Below are positions 27,588-36,107 of a stretch of 64,000 nucleotides of DNA, piece after piece (positions within the stretch are counted from its first letter, which is position 1; each line of letters opens with the position of its first letter). Made by a program: the position numbers and the translations under genes. This DNA comes from Cutibacterium avidum ATCC 25577 (GTDB lineage: Bacteria; Actinomycetota; Actinomycetes; Propionibacteriales; Propionibacteriaceae), in contig NZ_JH165054.1 of NCBI RefSeq assembly GCF_000227295.1, positions 957,069-1,021,068 of the forward strand. Direction: 5' to 3'. The notes below the pieces were generated by a model, which saw only the letters and a list, made by a program, of their open reading frames with translations, was not told the DNA's origin and searched no databases.

Positions 27588-27947
27588 CGGGCCTCTGGAC
27601 ATATGTCGCGTCGACTCTGGCAGCTCCTTTCTCACCATCAGGACGATGGAGAAAATCACTCCAAGGATGAAGGTGATGTGGGGAAGGGACCCCGCGAGAC
27701 GTCCTCGGCGCGCCTTGGGGCGTCCTGGGCCAGGAATACCGACGAGGTTGACAGGCCCAGGCCGATTGCGACGCCGATGAAGGAGATGGCAACGAGAGGT
27801 CTTGTCATTGGGGGTAAGGGCAAAGGTGTCGGAGAGGAACACCATGGCCACGTTGAAAATGGAGAGGTTATAGCCATCAATGAACTCTCTGAATGCAATG
27901 AGAGGGGACGACCACTTCTTGATGAATCTCGCGCGATCTTCACCCAC
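27588..27947 (-). pseudogene. wrecked MFS transporter gene
   Basis: An N-terminal MFS segment (FREFIDGYNLSIFNVAMVFL) is readable in one frame. The next membrane helix (AISFIGVAIGLGLSTSSVFL) continues only in a second frame after about 27805. A C-terminal tail (ITFILGVIFSIVLMVRKELP) follows in the first frame. Some 300 residues of a normal 12-helix carrier are missing between. So there is at least one frameshift plus one large internal deletion. The substrate of the ancestor is unknown. Lies next to the damaged radical-SAM gene. Confidence 0.7.
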
Positions 27948-28119
27948 ATAGATCGCGCCGGTCGAGTTGTGGTTCGTGGCGGATGGACTCCTTCATCTCG
28001 AGATACGCACGTCTAGAGATACGCAGCGCTGCGCGTCGCAAGCTAAATTATCACGCGATAAAATCGGCAATCGAATGGCCCACAGAAATATGATCGTGAC
28101 ATATGCCCCGATGAAAGGG

Positions 28120-29384
28120 TCACCGAGCCGACGGGCGCAACCTGTTCCTCACCTGCGGATCAAGAATCTCAGCGGGGGCTCGATTGGCGCGCACCAGCCG
28201 CGCCATGACAACGAGGTCAGGACGAATTGAAGAGTAGAAATGGAAGTATCCAGGGCAAAGATAATTCTGCCCCTCTTCGCCATCAATCGAGGTCATGAAA
28301 CGATTCTTGGGACACCCACCCTGACACATTCTCAAGTGCGGACACCTGCGACATTGCTGGGTCAGCTGAAGATTCTTCTTCTTGGAGAATTCTCGCATCG
28401 TGTCCGTTGAGACCAGCTCCGCGAAGGACTTCTCTCGAATGGACCCAAGACGCCAATCAGGCTCAACCCAGTGATCGCATGCATAGACGTCTCCATTGAA
28501 TTCCATGGCTACGTTGTTGCCGCATTGCGGGGCATGAACGCACACCGGGTGAATGCCGAACATGGCCGACAGCGCAGCGTCAAGATCCTGAATGAACACC
28601 GCCCCGACGTCATGCTGAACCCATTCCTCGAAGATCTCGGTGAGGAACTGACCATAGGCCCCTCCTGGCGATAGAGCAGCCGCTCGCCGGACGCCGTCCG
28701 CCATCCCGCCTCAGCAACTGGAAGATCCTTGTCGTTCACCCTCTCGACGATGGGGATGAACTGCAGGTACTGAGCCCCTAAATCATCACGGAAATGCCGA
28801 TAAATCTCGACCCCTGAATGCTGATTGGCGGCATTGACGGTGCACAAGATGTTGGTCAGAACTCCCGCTCTCTGCAGAAGACGGTATCCGCGCGCAACCA
28901 TGTCATAAGTGCCACGTCCACCACGGTTCTTGCGGTACGCATCATGGAGATGGGCCGGGCCATCGATGGACACACCGACCAAGAAATCTTGCTCAGCCAG
29001 GAAAGCCGCCCATTCTTCATCAATGAGGGTGGCATTCGTCTGAATGGCATGAGTCACCTTCTGACGCGGTCGCCTGTACTCGTCAGCAAGTTCAACAACC
29101 CGGCGGAAGAACGGCAGCCCCCTCAACGTCGGCTCGCCGCCCTGCCACAACATCATGACCTCACCGTCGTTGCTGGCAGCCAGGAACTCCACGATGTAAT
29201 CGCGCAAGGTGTCGTCGTCCATCTGCTGACGCGGCGCGTCGTACAGCAACTCCTTCGACAGGAAGAAGCAGTACTCACAGTCCAGATTGCATGCTGCACC
29301 TGTCGACTTTGCAACCACTGACAAGGGCAGACGCTGACGTACGAAGGGCCTGGAGCTGCCCTTGGCCGATGCGTGGGGTGCCAT
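28120..29384 (-). pseudogene. radical-SAM sulfatase maturase (anSME-like), frameshifted
   Basis: Ancestor: anaerobic sulfatase-maturating enzyme, converting an active-site Cys/Ser of a sulfatase to formylglycine. The start MAPHASAK at 29384 has GGAGGG 4 bases upstream. The N-terminal part has the radical-SAM CNLDCEYC cluster motif, GGEPT and VSIDGP. Near 28655-28680 the reading frame shifts by one base. The C-terminal SPASM domain continues in the other frame with CVHAPQC, CRRCPHLRMCQGGC and a final YLCPG. All cluster cysteines survive across both frames, so the lesion is recent or a sequencing error. No sulfatase gene is nearby. Confidence 0.8.
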
Positions 29385-29475
29385 TATTCCCTCCGCTGTC
29401 TTTTCACACGCGCCAACACCGGCAGGACAGCATGCCCGCTCGTCACACCGATTTACCACGCGAGCTGTGGAGAAC

Positions 29476-31410
29476 TCAGTCCTTGGAGTTCTCCTTACCG
29501 GCCTTCCGACGCACCGCGATCCTGCTGTACATCTCCTCGACGATCTCGGTGAATCTCTTCTCCACCTCACGACGTCGCACCTTGAGGGTCGGTGTGAGCA
29601 GGCCATTGTCCATCGTGAACTCGTCCCACAGCACCCGTAGGTCACGGATCTGTTCCTGGTGAGGCAGCTTCTCCGTGATCTCGGCCACACGACGCCGAAT
29701 CTCCTCGGCCAGCTCCTCGGATCGCAGCATCTCCGGCCCGGTCATCGACGAGATGTGCAGCCTCTCGGCGATCTCCTCCACCTGAGGCAGAGACGGCTTG
29801 ACGAGCAGGGTCAGGCACGGACGATTGTCGCCCAGCAGCACCGCATGCTCGAAGAGCGGATCCTTCATGAGGGAGTTCTCGATCGGCTGCGGAGAGATGT
29901 TCTTGCCATTGAGGGTGACGATGATGTCCTTAAGCCGATCGGTGATGACGAGGAAGCCGTCGTCGTCGATGTACCCGATGTCGCCGGTGTGCAGCCAACC
30001 GTCCTCGATCGCCGCAGCCGTCTCCTCCGGGGCCTTCCAGTACCCCTTCATGATGTTCGGTCCGCGGTAGAGGATCTCCCCGTCGTCAGTCGTCGACATC
30101 CGGCTGCCCACCAGCGGCCTACCGGCAGTGCCGAACTTGCACCCACCAGGGGAATTGAAGCTCACCAGTGGGGATGCCTCAGTCAGGCCATAACCCTGGC
30201 ACACCAGCAGACCGCACGCGGCGAAGAATTCCTCGACCTCCTTGCGTAATGGCGCACCACCGGCCGCCAGCACGGTCTTGGGCCCTCCGACGGCGTCACG
30301 AATGGCCTTCAGGACGAGACGATCGGCCACCTTGTGTCGTGCTTCCAGCGAGACGCTGGGACGACGTCCGTCCTGCTTGGTCTGCCACCACTCGCGCCCG
30401 ACCTCGAGCGACCACTCGAAGATCTTGAGCTTGGCGGGCGAATCGGCGACCTTCTCCCGCGCCACCTTCATAACCTGCTCATAGAGTTTCGGCACCGAGA
30501 CGAAGAGGGTCGGACGAACCTCTGCCAGCATCTCCGAGATCGTCTTGGGATTCGGCACGAAGGTGTTGAGGCAGCCGTGTCGGATGACCACCATCGACCA
30601 GCCCCACTCCAGGGCGTGCGACAGGGGAAGGAAACTCAGCGAGTGGTCGGCCGGGGTGAAGTCGAAGAAGGCGTCAAGAGCCTGCAACTCAGCCAGAGCT
30701 GCACGATGGCTGATCATGACTCCCTTGGGCTCCCCGGTGGTCCCCGAGGTGTAGATGAGGGCGGCGACGTCGTCGGCGCATGATTGCCTCATGCGCTCCT
30801 CGACGACGGGCTGCATCTCCTCAGAGACCCCAGCCTGGCGGACCTGTTCCAAGGAGAGCACCGTCAGCCCATCGTGATCACCAACGCGATCAGCTGGGTC
30901 GATCAGCACGACAGTCTCCAGGCAGGGCATCTGGTCCCGTGCTTCGAGAATGCGATCAAGCTCCTTGGGTCCAGCGGTGACGATGACCCGAATTCCAGCA
31001 TCAGTGACGATGTGGACGATCTGGTCGGGAGTTGACGTCGGGTAGATCGGCACCGGGACGACGCCGATCGTCATGCCCGCAAGATCAGCCTCGATCCACT
31101 CCGGGCAGTTGCCGGCAAACAGGGAAATACGATCCCCCCGCTGCAAGCCATCCTCGGTCAGCACCCCGGGGGTGACGAATGCTCGCGCCAAACCAGCAAC
31201 GCGTCGACCCGTCTCAGCGTAGGTGCGAATGATCCACTGGCCATCCTGACGAACCCGAGTCGCGGGACGAAAACCATGGTTCGCTACCGTGCCACGGAAC
31301 ATGTGGGCAAGGTGATTCTCGACGAGACTCTCGCCCGGTGTCGGCTGGCCGAGAAGTTCCCCGGCTGGGTCGCGTTCAGCCTTGTGGAACTGATGTGTGC
31401 TCGATGTCAT
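29476..31410 (-). CDS. long-chain acyl-CoA synthetase (AMP-forming)
   Basis: Activates fatty acids to acyl-CoA through an acyl-adenylate, 644 residues, cytoplasmic or membrane-associated. The start MTSSTHQF at 31410 is supported by GAGGGGGA upstream; the frame is open to 31605. Adenylation motifs are visible: YTSGTTGEPKGV (P-loop), YGLTEASP, the TGDIGYIDDDGF segment and the KDIIVTLNGKNISP A8 region. It most resembles FadD15-type ligases. It lies 91 bp upstream of the damaged radical-SAM gene. Confidence 0.92.
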   Translation of the reverse strand: MTSSTHQFHKAERDPAGELLGQPTPGESLVENHLAHMFRGTVANHGFRPATRVRQDGQWIIRTYAETGRRVAGLARAFVTPGVLTEDGLQRGDRISLFAGNCPEWIEADLAGMTIGVVPVPIYPTSTPDQIVHIVTDAGIRVIVTAGPKELDRILEARDQMPCLETVVLIDPADRVGDHDGLTVLSLEQVRQAGVSEEMQPVVEERMRQSCADDVAALIYTSGTTGEPKGVMISHRAALAELQALDAFFDFTPADHSLSFLPLSHALEWGWSMVVIRHGCLNTFVPNPKTISEMLAEVRPTLFVSVPKLYEQVMKVAREKVADSPAKLKIFEWSLEVGREWWQTKQDGRRPSVSLEARHKVADRLVLKAIRDAVGGPKTVLAAGGAPLRKEVEEFFAACGLLVCQGYGLTEASPLVSFNSPGGCKFGTAGRPLVGSRMSTTDDGEILYRGPNIMKGYWKAPEETAAAIEDGWLHTGDIGYIDDDGFLVITDRLKDIIVTLNGKNISPQPIENSLMKDPLFEHAVLLGDNRPCLTLLVKPSLPQVEEIAERLHISSMTGPEMLRSEELAEEIRRRVAEITEKLPHQEQIRDLRVLWDEFTMDNGLLTPTLKVRRREVEKRFTEIVEEMYSRIAVRRKAGKENSKD

Positions 31411-31484
31411 GACCGTTCCCCCTCGCCGGTGTAGACCTGACACCCCCATCGTAATGTTCTCTGATCGTCCGACGCAGGTAGCCC

Positions 31485-32282
31485 TCACAAGCGCTCCCGC
31501 AGCCAGTCGATATCGCGCGCCTGACCCTCGGCATCCCCCGGTGTCTCGACGACGACCGGAGCGTCCGCAGCACGGATGACGTCGACGAGGGCGTCGGCCC
31601 CGCACTCCCCCTCACTCAGGTTGGCGTGGCGATCCCGTCCGGAACCAGCCGGTCCTTGCGAGTCATTGGCATGCACGAGGTCGATCCGACCCGTGATTCC
31701 ACGGACGTCATCAACCAACGTCGTCATGTCGAGACCAGCCGCGAAAGCGTGACAGGTGTCCAGACAGAACCCGACATTCTCATGACCTGACGCGGCACCG
31801 ATGGCCTCCCAGGTCCCTGACAGTCTCTCCAGGAAGCGAGCCATCGCGTTGTCCCCGCCAGCGGTGTTCTCGACGAGGAGCGGCACCGGGAACTCGAAGC
31901 CGTCGATGGCCTTGCGCCAGTTGTCCTGCCCCTTCTCGATCGGCTCCCCGGCGCGTACGTGACCACCGTGGACGACGACGCCTGTCGCCCCCACCTCGGC
32001 GGCGGCGTCAAGGGTCTGCTGCAACAGCTTGCGGCTGGGAATGCGGATGCGGTTGTTGAGGGAAGCAACGTTGATGACGAAGGCCGAGTGCACCACGAGC
32101 TTCAACCCGGCTTCCTCAGCAGCCTCCTTGAGGGCTTGGGCACCTCCGGGAAAGCCGCAGACCGGCTTCTTCCAGGACTGCGGGTCCCCCAGGCTGATCT
32201 GGGCGATGTCGGCTCCGCGTGCTGCCGCCTGTGCCACGGCGTCGGCGGTGTCGACATGACCGCCAATGATCCACTTGGTCAT
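31485..32282 (-). CDS. nfo: endonuclease IV, AP-endonuclease
   Basis: Zn-dependent TIM-barrel enzyme cutting at abasic sites in base excision repair. The 265-residue protein starts at MTKWIIGGHVDT (32282); the open frame to 32528 is not family sequence. Zn-ligand motifs include VVHSAF, VVHGGHV, LVENTAG, CLDTCHAFAAG and the NDSQGPAGSGRDRHANL segment characteristic of endonuclease IV. Divergent from the SDR gene. Confidence 0.93.
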   Translation of the reverse strand: MTKWIIGGHVDTADAVAQAAARGADIAQISLGDPQSWKKPVCGFPGGAQALKEAAEEAGLKLVVHSAFVINVASLNNRIRIPSRKLLQQTLDAAAEVGATGVVVHGGHVRAGEPIEKGQDNWRKAIDGFEFPVPLLVENTAGGDNAMARFLERLSGTWEAIGAASGHENVGFCLDTCHAFAAGLDMTTLVDDVRGITGRIDLVHANDSQGPAGSGRDRHANLSEGECGADALVDVIRAADAPVVVETPGDAEGQARDIDWLRERL

Positions 32283-32403
32283 GCCAACACTGTGCCACGA
32301 GGAACCGACCGTTCCGTGACTGACGCTGTTCGCTTTAGCGGAACGCCAACGAAAGTCCATCTGAAGATGGTGACCGTCCCCCGAGTGCCGTAGATTGGAA
32401 GGT

Positions 32404-33213
32404 ATGGCAACGAGCATGGTCACGGGTGGAACATCAGGTATTGGCCGCGAGTTCGTCACCCAACTGGCTGCCCGTGGCGACGACATCGTGATCGTCGCCC
32501 GCGACACCGAGCGGATGGCCACCATCAAGGCGGACGTCGAAGCCCGTTACGGGGTGTCCGTCGAGACGATCGAGGCGGACCTCTCGCAGCGCGAGGACGT
32601 CGATCGGATAGCCGCACGTCTCGAGAATCCCGCCCACCACGTCGATCTGCTCGTCAACAACGCCGGCTTCGCGGTACACGCCAAGATCCTCGATCCTGAC
32701 GCCCTCGAACTGCAGGACCGAGCCTTCGAGGTCATGATTCGGGCGGTTCTGGTGCTCTCGGCCGCAGCCGGGCGAGCCATGAAGTCCCGCGGCCACGGAG
32801 CCATCCTCAACGTCTCCTCCTCGAGCGCCTGGATCAACACCGGCAATTACTCGGCCGTCAAGGCGTGGGTGCTCACCTTCACCGAGGGCCTCGCCAATGA
32901 ACTTGCCGGCACCGGCGTCAAGGCCATGGCCCTGTGCCCAGGGTGGGTCCACACCGAGTTCCACTCCCGCGCCAACGTCACCGCCAACCACCTGCCGGAC
33001 TTCTTCTGGATCGACGCCGAGACCCTGGTGCGCGAAGCCCTCAATGACCTCGATCATGGCAAGGTGGTGTCCATCCCCACCCCACTCTGGAAGTTCTTCA
33101 TCGCAGTCGCCACTCACACCCCACGCTCCGCCATGAGATTCCTGTCACGAACCCTGTCCTCATCGCGGGACAAGGACGAACACCCACAGCACACGTCGGG
33201 AGGCGAGGCCTGA
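32404..33213 (+). CDS. short-chain dehydrogenase/reductase
   Basis: NAD(P)-dependent oxidoreductase of the classical SDR family, about 269 residues. The cofactor motif is TGGTSGIG near residue 8, NNAG is at about 90, and the catalytic Ser, Tyr and Lys lie in NVSSSSAW and YSAVK. The ATG at 32404 is the likely start; GGAAGG lies only 1-2 bases ahead, so leaderless initiation or the ATG at 32416 is possible. The C-terminus is extended and basic. Two bases before plsC, which suggests a lipid-related substrate (inference). Confidence 0.85.
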   Translation: MATSMVTGGTSGIGREFVTQLAARGDDIVIVARDTERMATIKADVEARYGVSVETIEADLSQREDVDRIAARLENPAHHVDLLVNNAGFAVHAKILDPDALELQDRAFEVMIRAVLVLSAAAGRAMKSRGHGAILNVSSSSAWINTGNYSAVKAWVLTFTEGLANELAGTGVKAMALCPGWVHTEFHSRANVTANHLPDFFWIDAETLVREALNDLDHGKVVSIPTPLWKFFIAVATHTPRSAMRFLSRTLSSSRDKDEHPQHTSGGEA

Positions 33214-33214
33214 G

Positions 33215-34051
33215 ATGGCCAGCGTCAAGCCCACCAAGGACCGAGGCCGGTACACCAACGATCTTTCCGCTGTAACGCGGCAGGCAGCGAACATGCTCCT
33301 GCTGCGGCCACTGGTGTGGAAATTGGTCAAGGTGTCCGTGCACGGTGCGGACAATCTCGACGGGCTCGACGGTGCCTACGTGGCCGTCGCGAACCACTCC
33401 TCCCACCTCGATGCCCCGCTGGTCTTCGGGGCGCTGCCGAAGCGACTCTCCAAGTATCTGGCAACCGGAGCCGCAGCCGACTACTTCTTCACCGCATGGT
33501 GGAAGGCCGTCGCGCCAGTGCTCTTCTTCAACGCATTCCCGGTCGACCGAGGCAAGGGGAAGACCAAACAAGGGGCTCGCAACCCACGCTCCCATCGCGG
33601 CATGGCAGGTTCCCTGCTGACTGACGGCGTCCCACTGCTGATCTTCCCGGAGGGGACGAGGTCGCGCACCGGAGCGATGGGTACCTTCAAGCCGGGCGCT
33701 GCCGCGCTGGCGATTTCGCGCGGGGTTCCCGTCATCCCGATTGCCCTGGTAGGCGCCTGGGCTGCCATGCCTTCCGAACAGGCGGGCCTCCCCAAGGGTC
33801 GTCCCCCGGTCCACGTCGCGATCGGACACCCGATGGACCCCGTCCCCGGGGAGATCGCTCACGAGTTCTCCGAGCGGATTCGTCGTCAGGTCATTGAGCT
33901 GCACGACCAGACCGCCCGCGCCTACGGCATGCCCACCCTCGACGAGTACGGACGCCACCGCGCCTTGAGCCAAACATCTGAGAGCGGTCACGCGACGTCC
34001 CAGACCAAGGACTCGACGGCTGAGTCATCTCAGCCGAATGAAGGTCAATGA
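33215..34051 (+). CDS. 1-acyl-sn-glycerol-3-phosphate acyltransferase (PlsC-like)
   Basis: Peripheral membrane acyltransferase of phospholipid synthesis, 278 residues. The HX4D catalytic motif is NHSSHLDAP, followed by FPEGTRSRTGAMGTFKPGA, which binds the phosphate of the acceptor. The last 40 residues are hydrophilic. GGGAGG lies about 10 bases upstream. It overlaps the next gene by 4 bases and follows the SDR gene by 1 base, so the three genes form one unit. Confidence 0.9.
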   Translation: MASVKPTKDRGRYTNDLSAVTRQAANMLLLRPLVWKLVKVSVHGADNLDGLDGAYVAVANHSSHLDAPLVFGALPKRLSKYLATGAAADYFFTAWWKAVAPVLFFNAFPVDRGKGKTKQGARNPRSHRGMAGSLLTDGVPLLIFPEGTRSRTGAMGTFKPGAAALAISRGVPVIPIALVGAWAAMPSEQAGLPKGRPPVHVAIGHPMDPVPGEIAHEFSERIRRQVIELHDQTARAYGMPTLDEYGRHRALSQTSESGHATSQTKDSTAESSQPNEGQ

Positions 34052-34533
34052 TGGATCGACCGGTCAAGATCAGGGAGGTCGAGGCCTGCCGGGTCATCTC
34101 GATGACCCGGGTGGTGTCCATCGACGAACTCGATCCGTTCATGGATGAGGCCTTCAAGGCTCTAGAACGTCTCGCCCCCGGCGATCCCACTCTCGACAAG
34201 GCCTCCCCCTTCGTCATCTACCACGACGGCCTCACCGCCGAGAAAAACGGCACCGTCGAGGTGTGCCAGCCGATTCAGGGCTCCATTGATGACTCTGTGC
34301 TGCCGGGGAACGTCACCGTACGCACCGTGGACACCCATCGGGAGGCCTGGGTGACGGTCACCAAGGCCGAACTCGAGTACCCCGACATCGACGAGATCTA
34401 CGACGACCTCGACGCCTGGCTGGAGGAAGCCGGAATGGTGCGTACTGACGCCCCTCGCGAGGTCTACTGGGCCAATTGGGACACCACCGGCATGGAAGAT
34501 CCGGTCTGCGACGTCTGCTTCCCCATCGTCTGA
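34048..34533 (+). CDS. GyrI-like small-molecule-binding domain protein
   Basis: A 161-residue stand-alone effector-binding domain (GyrI/AraC-E type SHS2 duplication). Recognisable features are PFVIYHDG, TVEVCQPI and a C-terminal REVYWANWD with DVCFPI. Such proteins bind lipophilic or cationic compounds. A few hydrolyse or sequester them, but the ligand here is unknown. The ATG overlaps the plsC stop (ATGA). Confidence 0.75.
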   Translation: MMDRPVKIREVEACRVISMTRVVSIDELDPFMDEAFKALERLAPGDPTLDKASPFVIYHDGLTAEKNGTVEVCQPIQGSIDDSVLPGNVTVRTVDTHREAWVTVTKAELEYPDIDEIYDDLDAWLEEAGMVRTDAPREVYWANWDTTGMEDPVCDVCFPIV

Positions 34534-34576
34534 GGCTCACCCGGATACGGGCATCCTCGTCCGAGCCCAAAACCAA

Positions 34577-34612
34577 TGCGAAAGGCCCCGTCAGATGACG
34601 GGGCCTTTCGCA
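34577..34612. terminator. bidirectional terminator hairpin
   Basis: Perfect stem TGCGAAAGGCCCCGTCA / TGACGGGGCCTTTCGCA, with A and T tracts inside the stem, between the convergent GyrI-like and RlpA-like genes. Confidence 0.85.
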
Positions 34613-34624
34613 CGAAGCCTTGGA

Positions 34625-35815
34625 TCAGCTGTAGCGGACGGTCACCAGACCCTGTCCGGGAGCGATGGCATTCATCGCAGCGGTCGAGAGATCGAGGCAA
34701 CGTCCACCGACGTAGGGACCGCGGTCATTGATACGCACGGTCACGGTACGGCCGTTGTTGACGTTGGTGACGCGGATCGTGGATCCCAGCGGGAGGGTCC
34801 GTGAAGCGGCGGTCAGGGCCGACGGATCGAAGGTCTCACCGGAAGCGGTGGGGCCACCGGCGGTGCCGTCTCCCTCGCCGTAGGTGGAGGCCACACAGGT
34901 GCTACCGCTGGTCACCGGATTCGAGGTGGATCCGGAGTTCGAACGAGATCCAGCGTTCGAACGGGAAGAGGCGGACGAGGACTCAGCCTTCTTCGTACCA
35001 ACCTTGACGACCTGGGTCACCGGGGCCTTGACGACCTTGGTGGAAACCTTCTTCTCGGAAACCTTCTTGCCGTCCTTGTAGACGACGATCCAGGTCTCCT
35101 CGTTGGTGCCCTTGACGCCCTTGGTGGCGATCTCGGTCGCACCCTTGGCCATCGAGGGGGTCTCAACCCTCTTGGTGGAGAAGGGAACCGCCACGCGGCG
35201 CTTCTGGGACTTCTGATCAACCATGGTCAGGGTGATCTTCATGCCATCGGCCAGCGGGGTGCCGAGACCCGGCTTGCTGACGTCACTGGAGTCGACGGAA
35301 ATCTTGGCCGCCTTGAGGGCATCGGCGACAGTCCCGACCGCGCTGACCTTCTGGGTCTTGCCACCAGCGGTGACGGTGACGTCCTTGGCAGTCTGCATGG
35401 AGAAGGACAGACCGGCGCGGGAAATGTCCAAGGAGCGCGACACCGAGACGAGGTTGTCCGGATCGGACTGGTTCAGCTGATCCAGCACCTCGGAAACGTT
35501 CTTGGCGGTGGTCCACCGGACCACCTTCTTGCCGTCGATGGTGACGACGACACGGCGTCCGTAGTTGACGGTGATGACCTGACCGTCGTGGATCTCGGAG
35601 TCCAGCGAGGGTTGGACATCGTCATGGGGGCCAACAGTGATCCCATGCTGGGCGAGGGCCTGCTTGACCGTGCCCGGCTTGACCTTGCCCTGCTCGGAGA
35701 CTCCGTCCACGGAGAAGGTCACGGTGTCTCGATCAAGTGCCTGGACCATCGTGAGACCGCCAGCCGAGGTAAGGCTGAGGGCTCCGGCAATCGCGGAGGC
35801 TACAACTTTCGACAT
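34625..35815 (-). CDS. secreted DUF348-G5-RlpA (double-psi barrel) cell-wall protein
   Basis: A 396-residue exported protein of the resuscitation-promoting/YabE group. The N-terminal signal segment (about 1-27) is followed by three DUF348 repeats (about 30-205). A G5 domain lies at about 210-275 (KRRVAVPFSTKRVE). A Ser/Asn/Arg-rich linker follows, then an RlpA-like double-psi barrel at about 305-396 (STYGEG, TAASRTLPLGSTIRV, INDRGPY). RlpA barrels can act as lytic transglycosylases. The conserved catalytic Asp (NDRGPY) is present. A role in peptidoglycan turnover is inferred. Confidence 0.88.
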   Translation of the reverse strand: MSKVVASAIAGALSLTSAGGLTMVQALDRDTVTFSVDGVSEQGKVKPGTVKQALAQHGITVGPHDDVQPSLDSEIHDGQVITVNYGRRVVVTIDGKKVVRWTTAKNVSEVLDQLNQSDPDNLVSVSRSLDISRAGLSFSMQTAKDVTVTAGGKTQKVSAVGTVADALKAAKISVDSSDVSKPGLGTPLADGMKITLTMVDQKSQKRRVAVPFSTKRVETPSMAKGATEIATKGVKGTNEETWIVVYKDGKKVSEKKVSTKVVKAPVTQVVKVGTKKAESSSASSRSNAGSRSNSGSTSNPVTSGSTCVASTYGEGDGTAGGPTASGETFDPSALTAASRTLPLGSTIRVTNVNNGRTVTVRINDRGPYVGGRCLDLSTAAMNAIAPGQGLVTVRYS

Positions 35816-36033
35816 TCGACCACTTCAGTATCGGGGGCTCGAGGGCCCGGTACGGGGATCAGCGTCAGCCAAATCTGACATGCGCCAATGTGCCACCGGT
35901 GGGAGGCACGGGGTTTACCCTAGAACAGTTCCCCCGGAGAATCCAAAGATTTACTGAGAAACTTAAGATTCGCTCGTTCCTCACGTGCGTCTCGCAAGGT
36001 CCAGGCGGGGCGACGAGCCGAAGCATACCCATG

Positions 36034-36059
36034 AAAAACCGCGTCATGTAGCGGTTTTT
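36034..36059 (-). terminator. terminator of the csoR-copZ-copA operon
   Basis: AAAAACCGC-loop-GCGGTTTTT, 49 bp beyond the copA stop. Read on the minus strand it ends in a T-run, a classical intrinsic terminator. Confidence 0.85.
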
Positions 36060-36107
36060 GTGACCCCGCCTCACTGCGATCGCACCCAGCCAACCCGTCT
36101 CAGCTTC

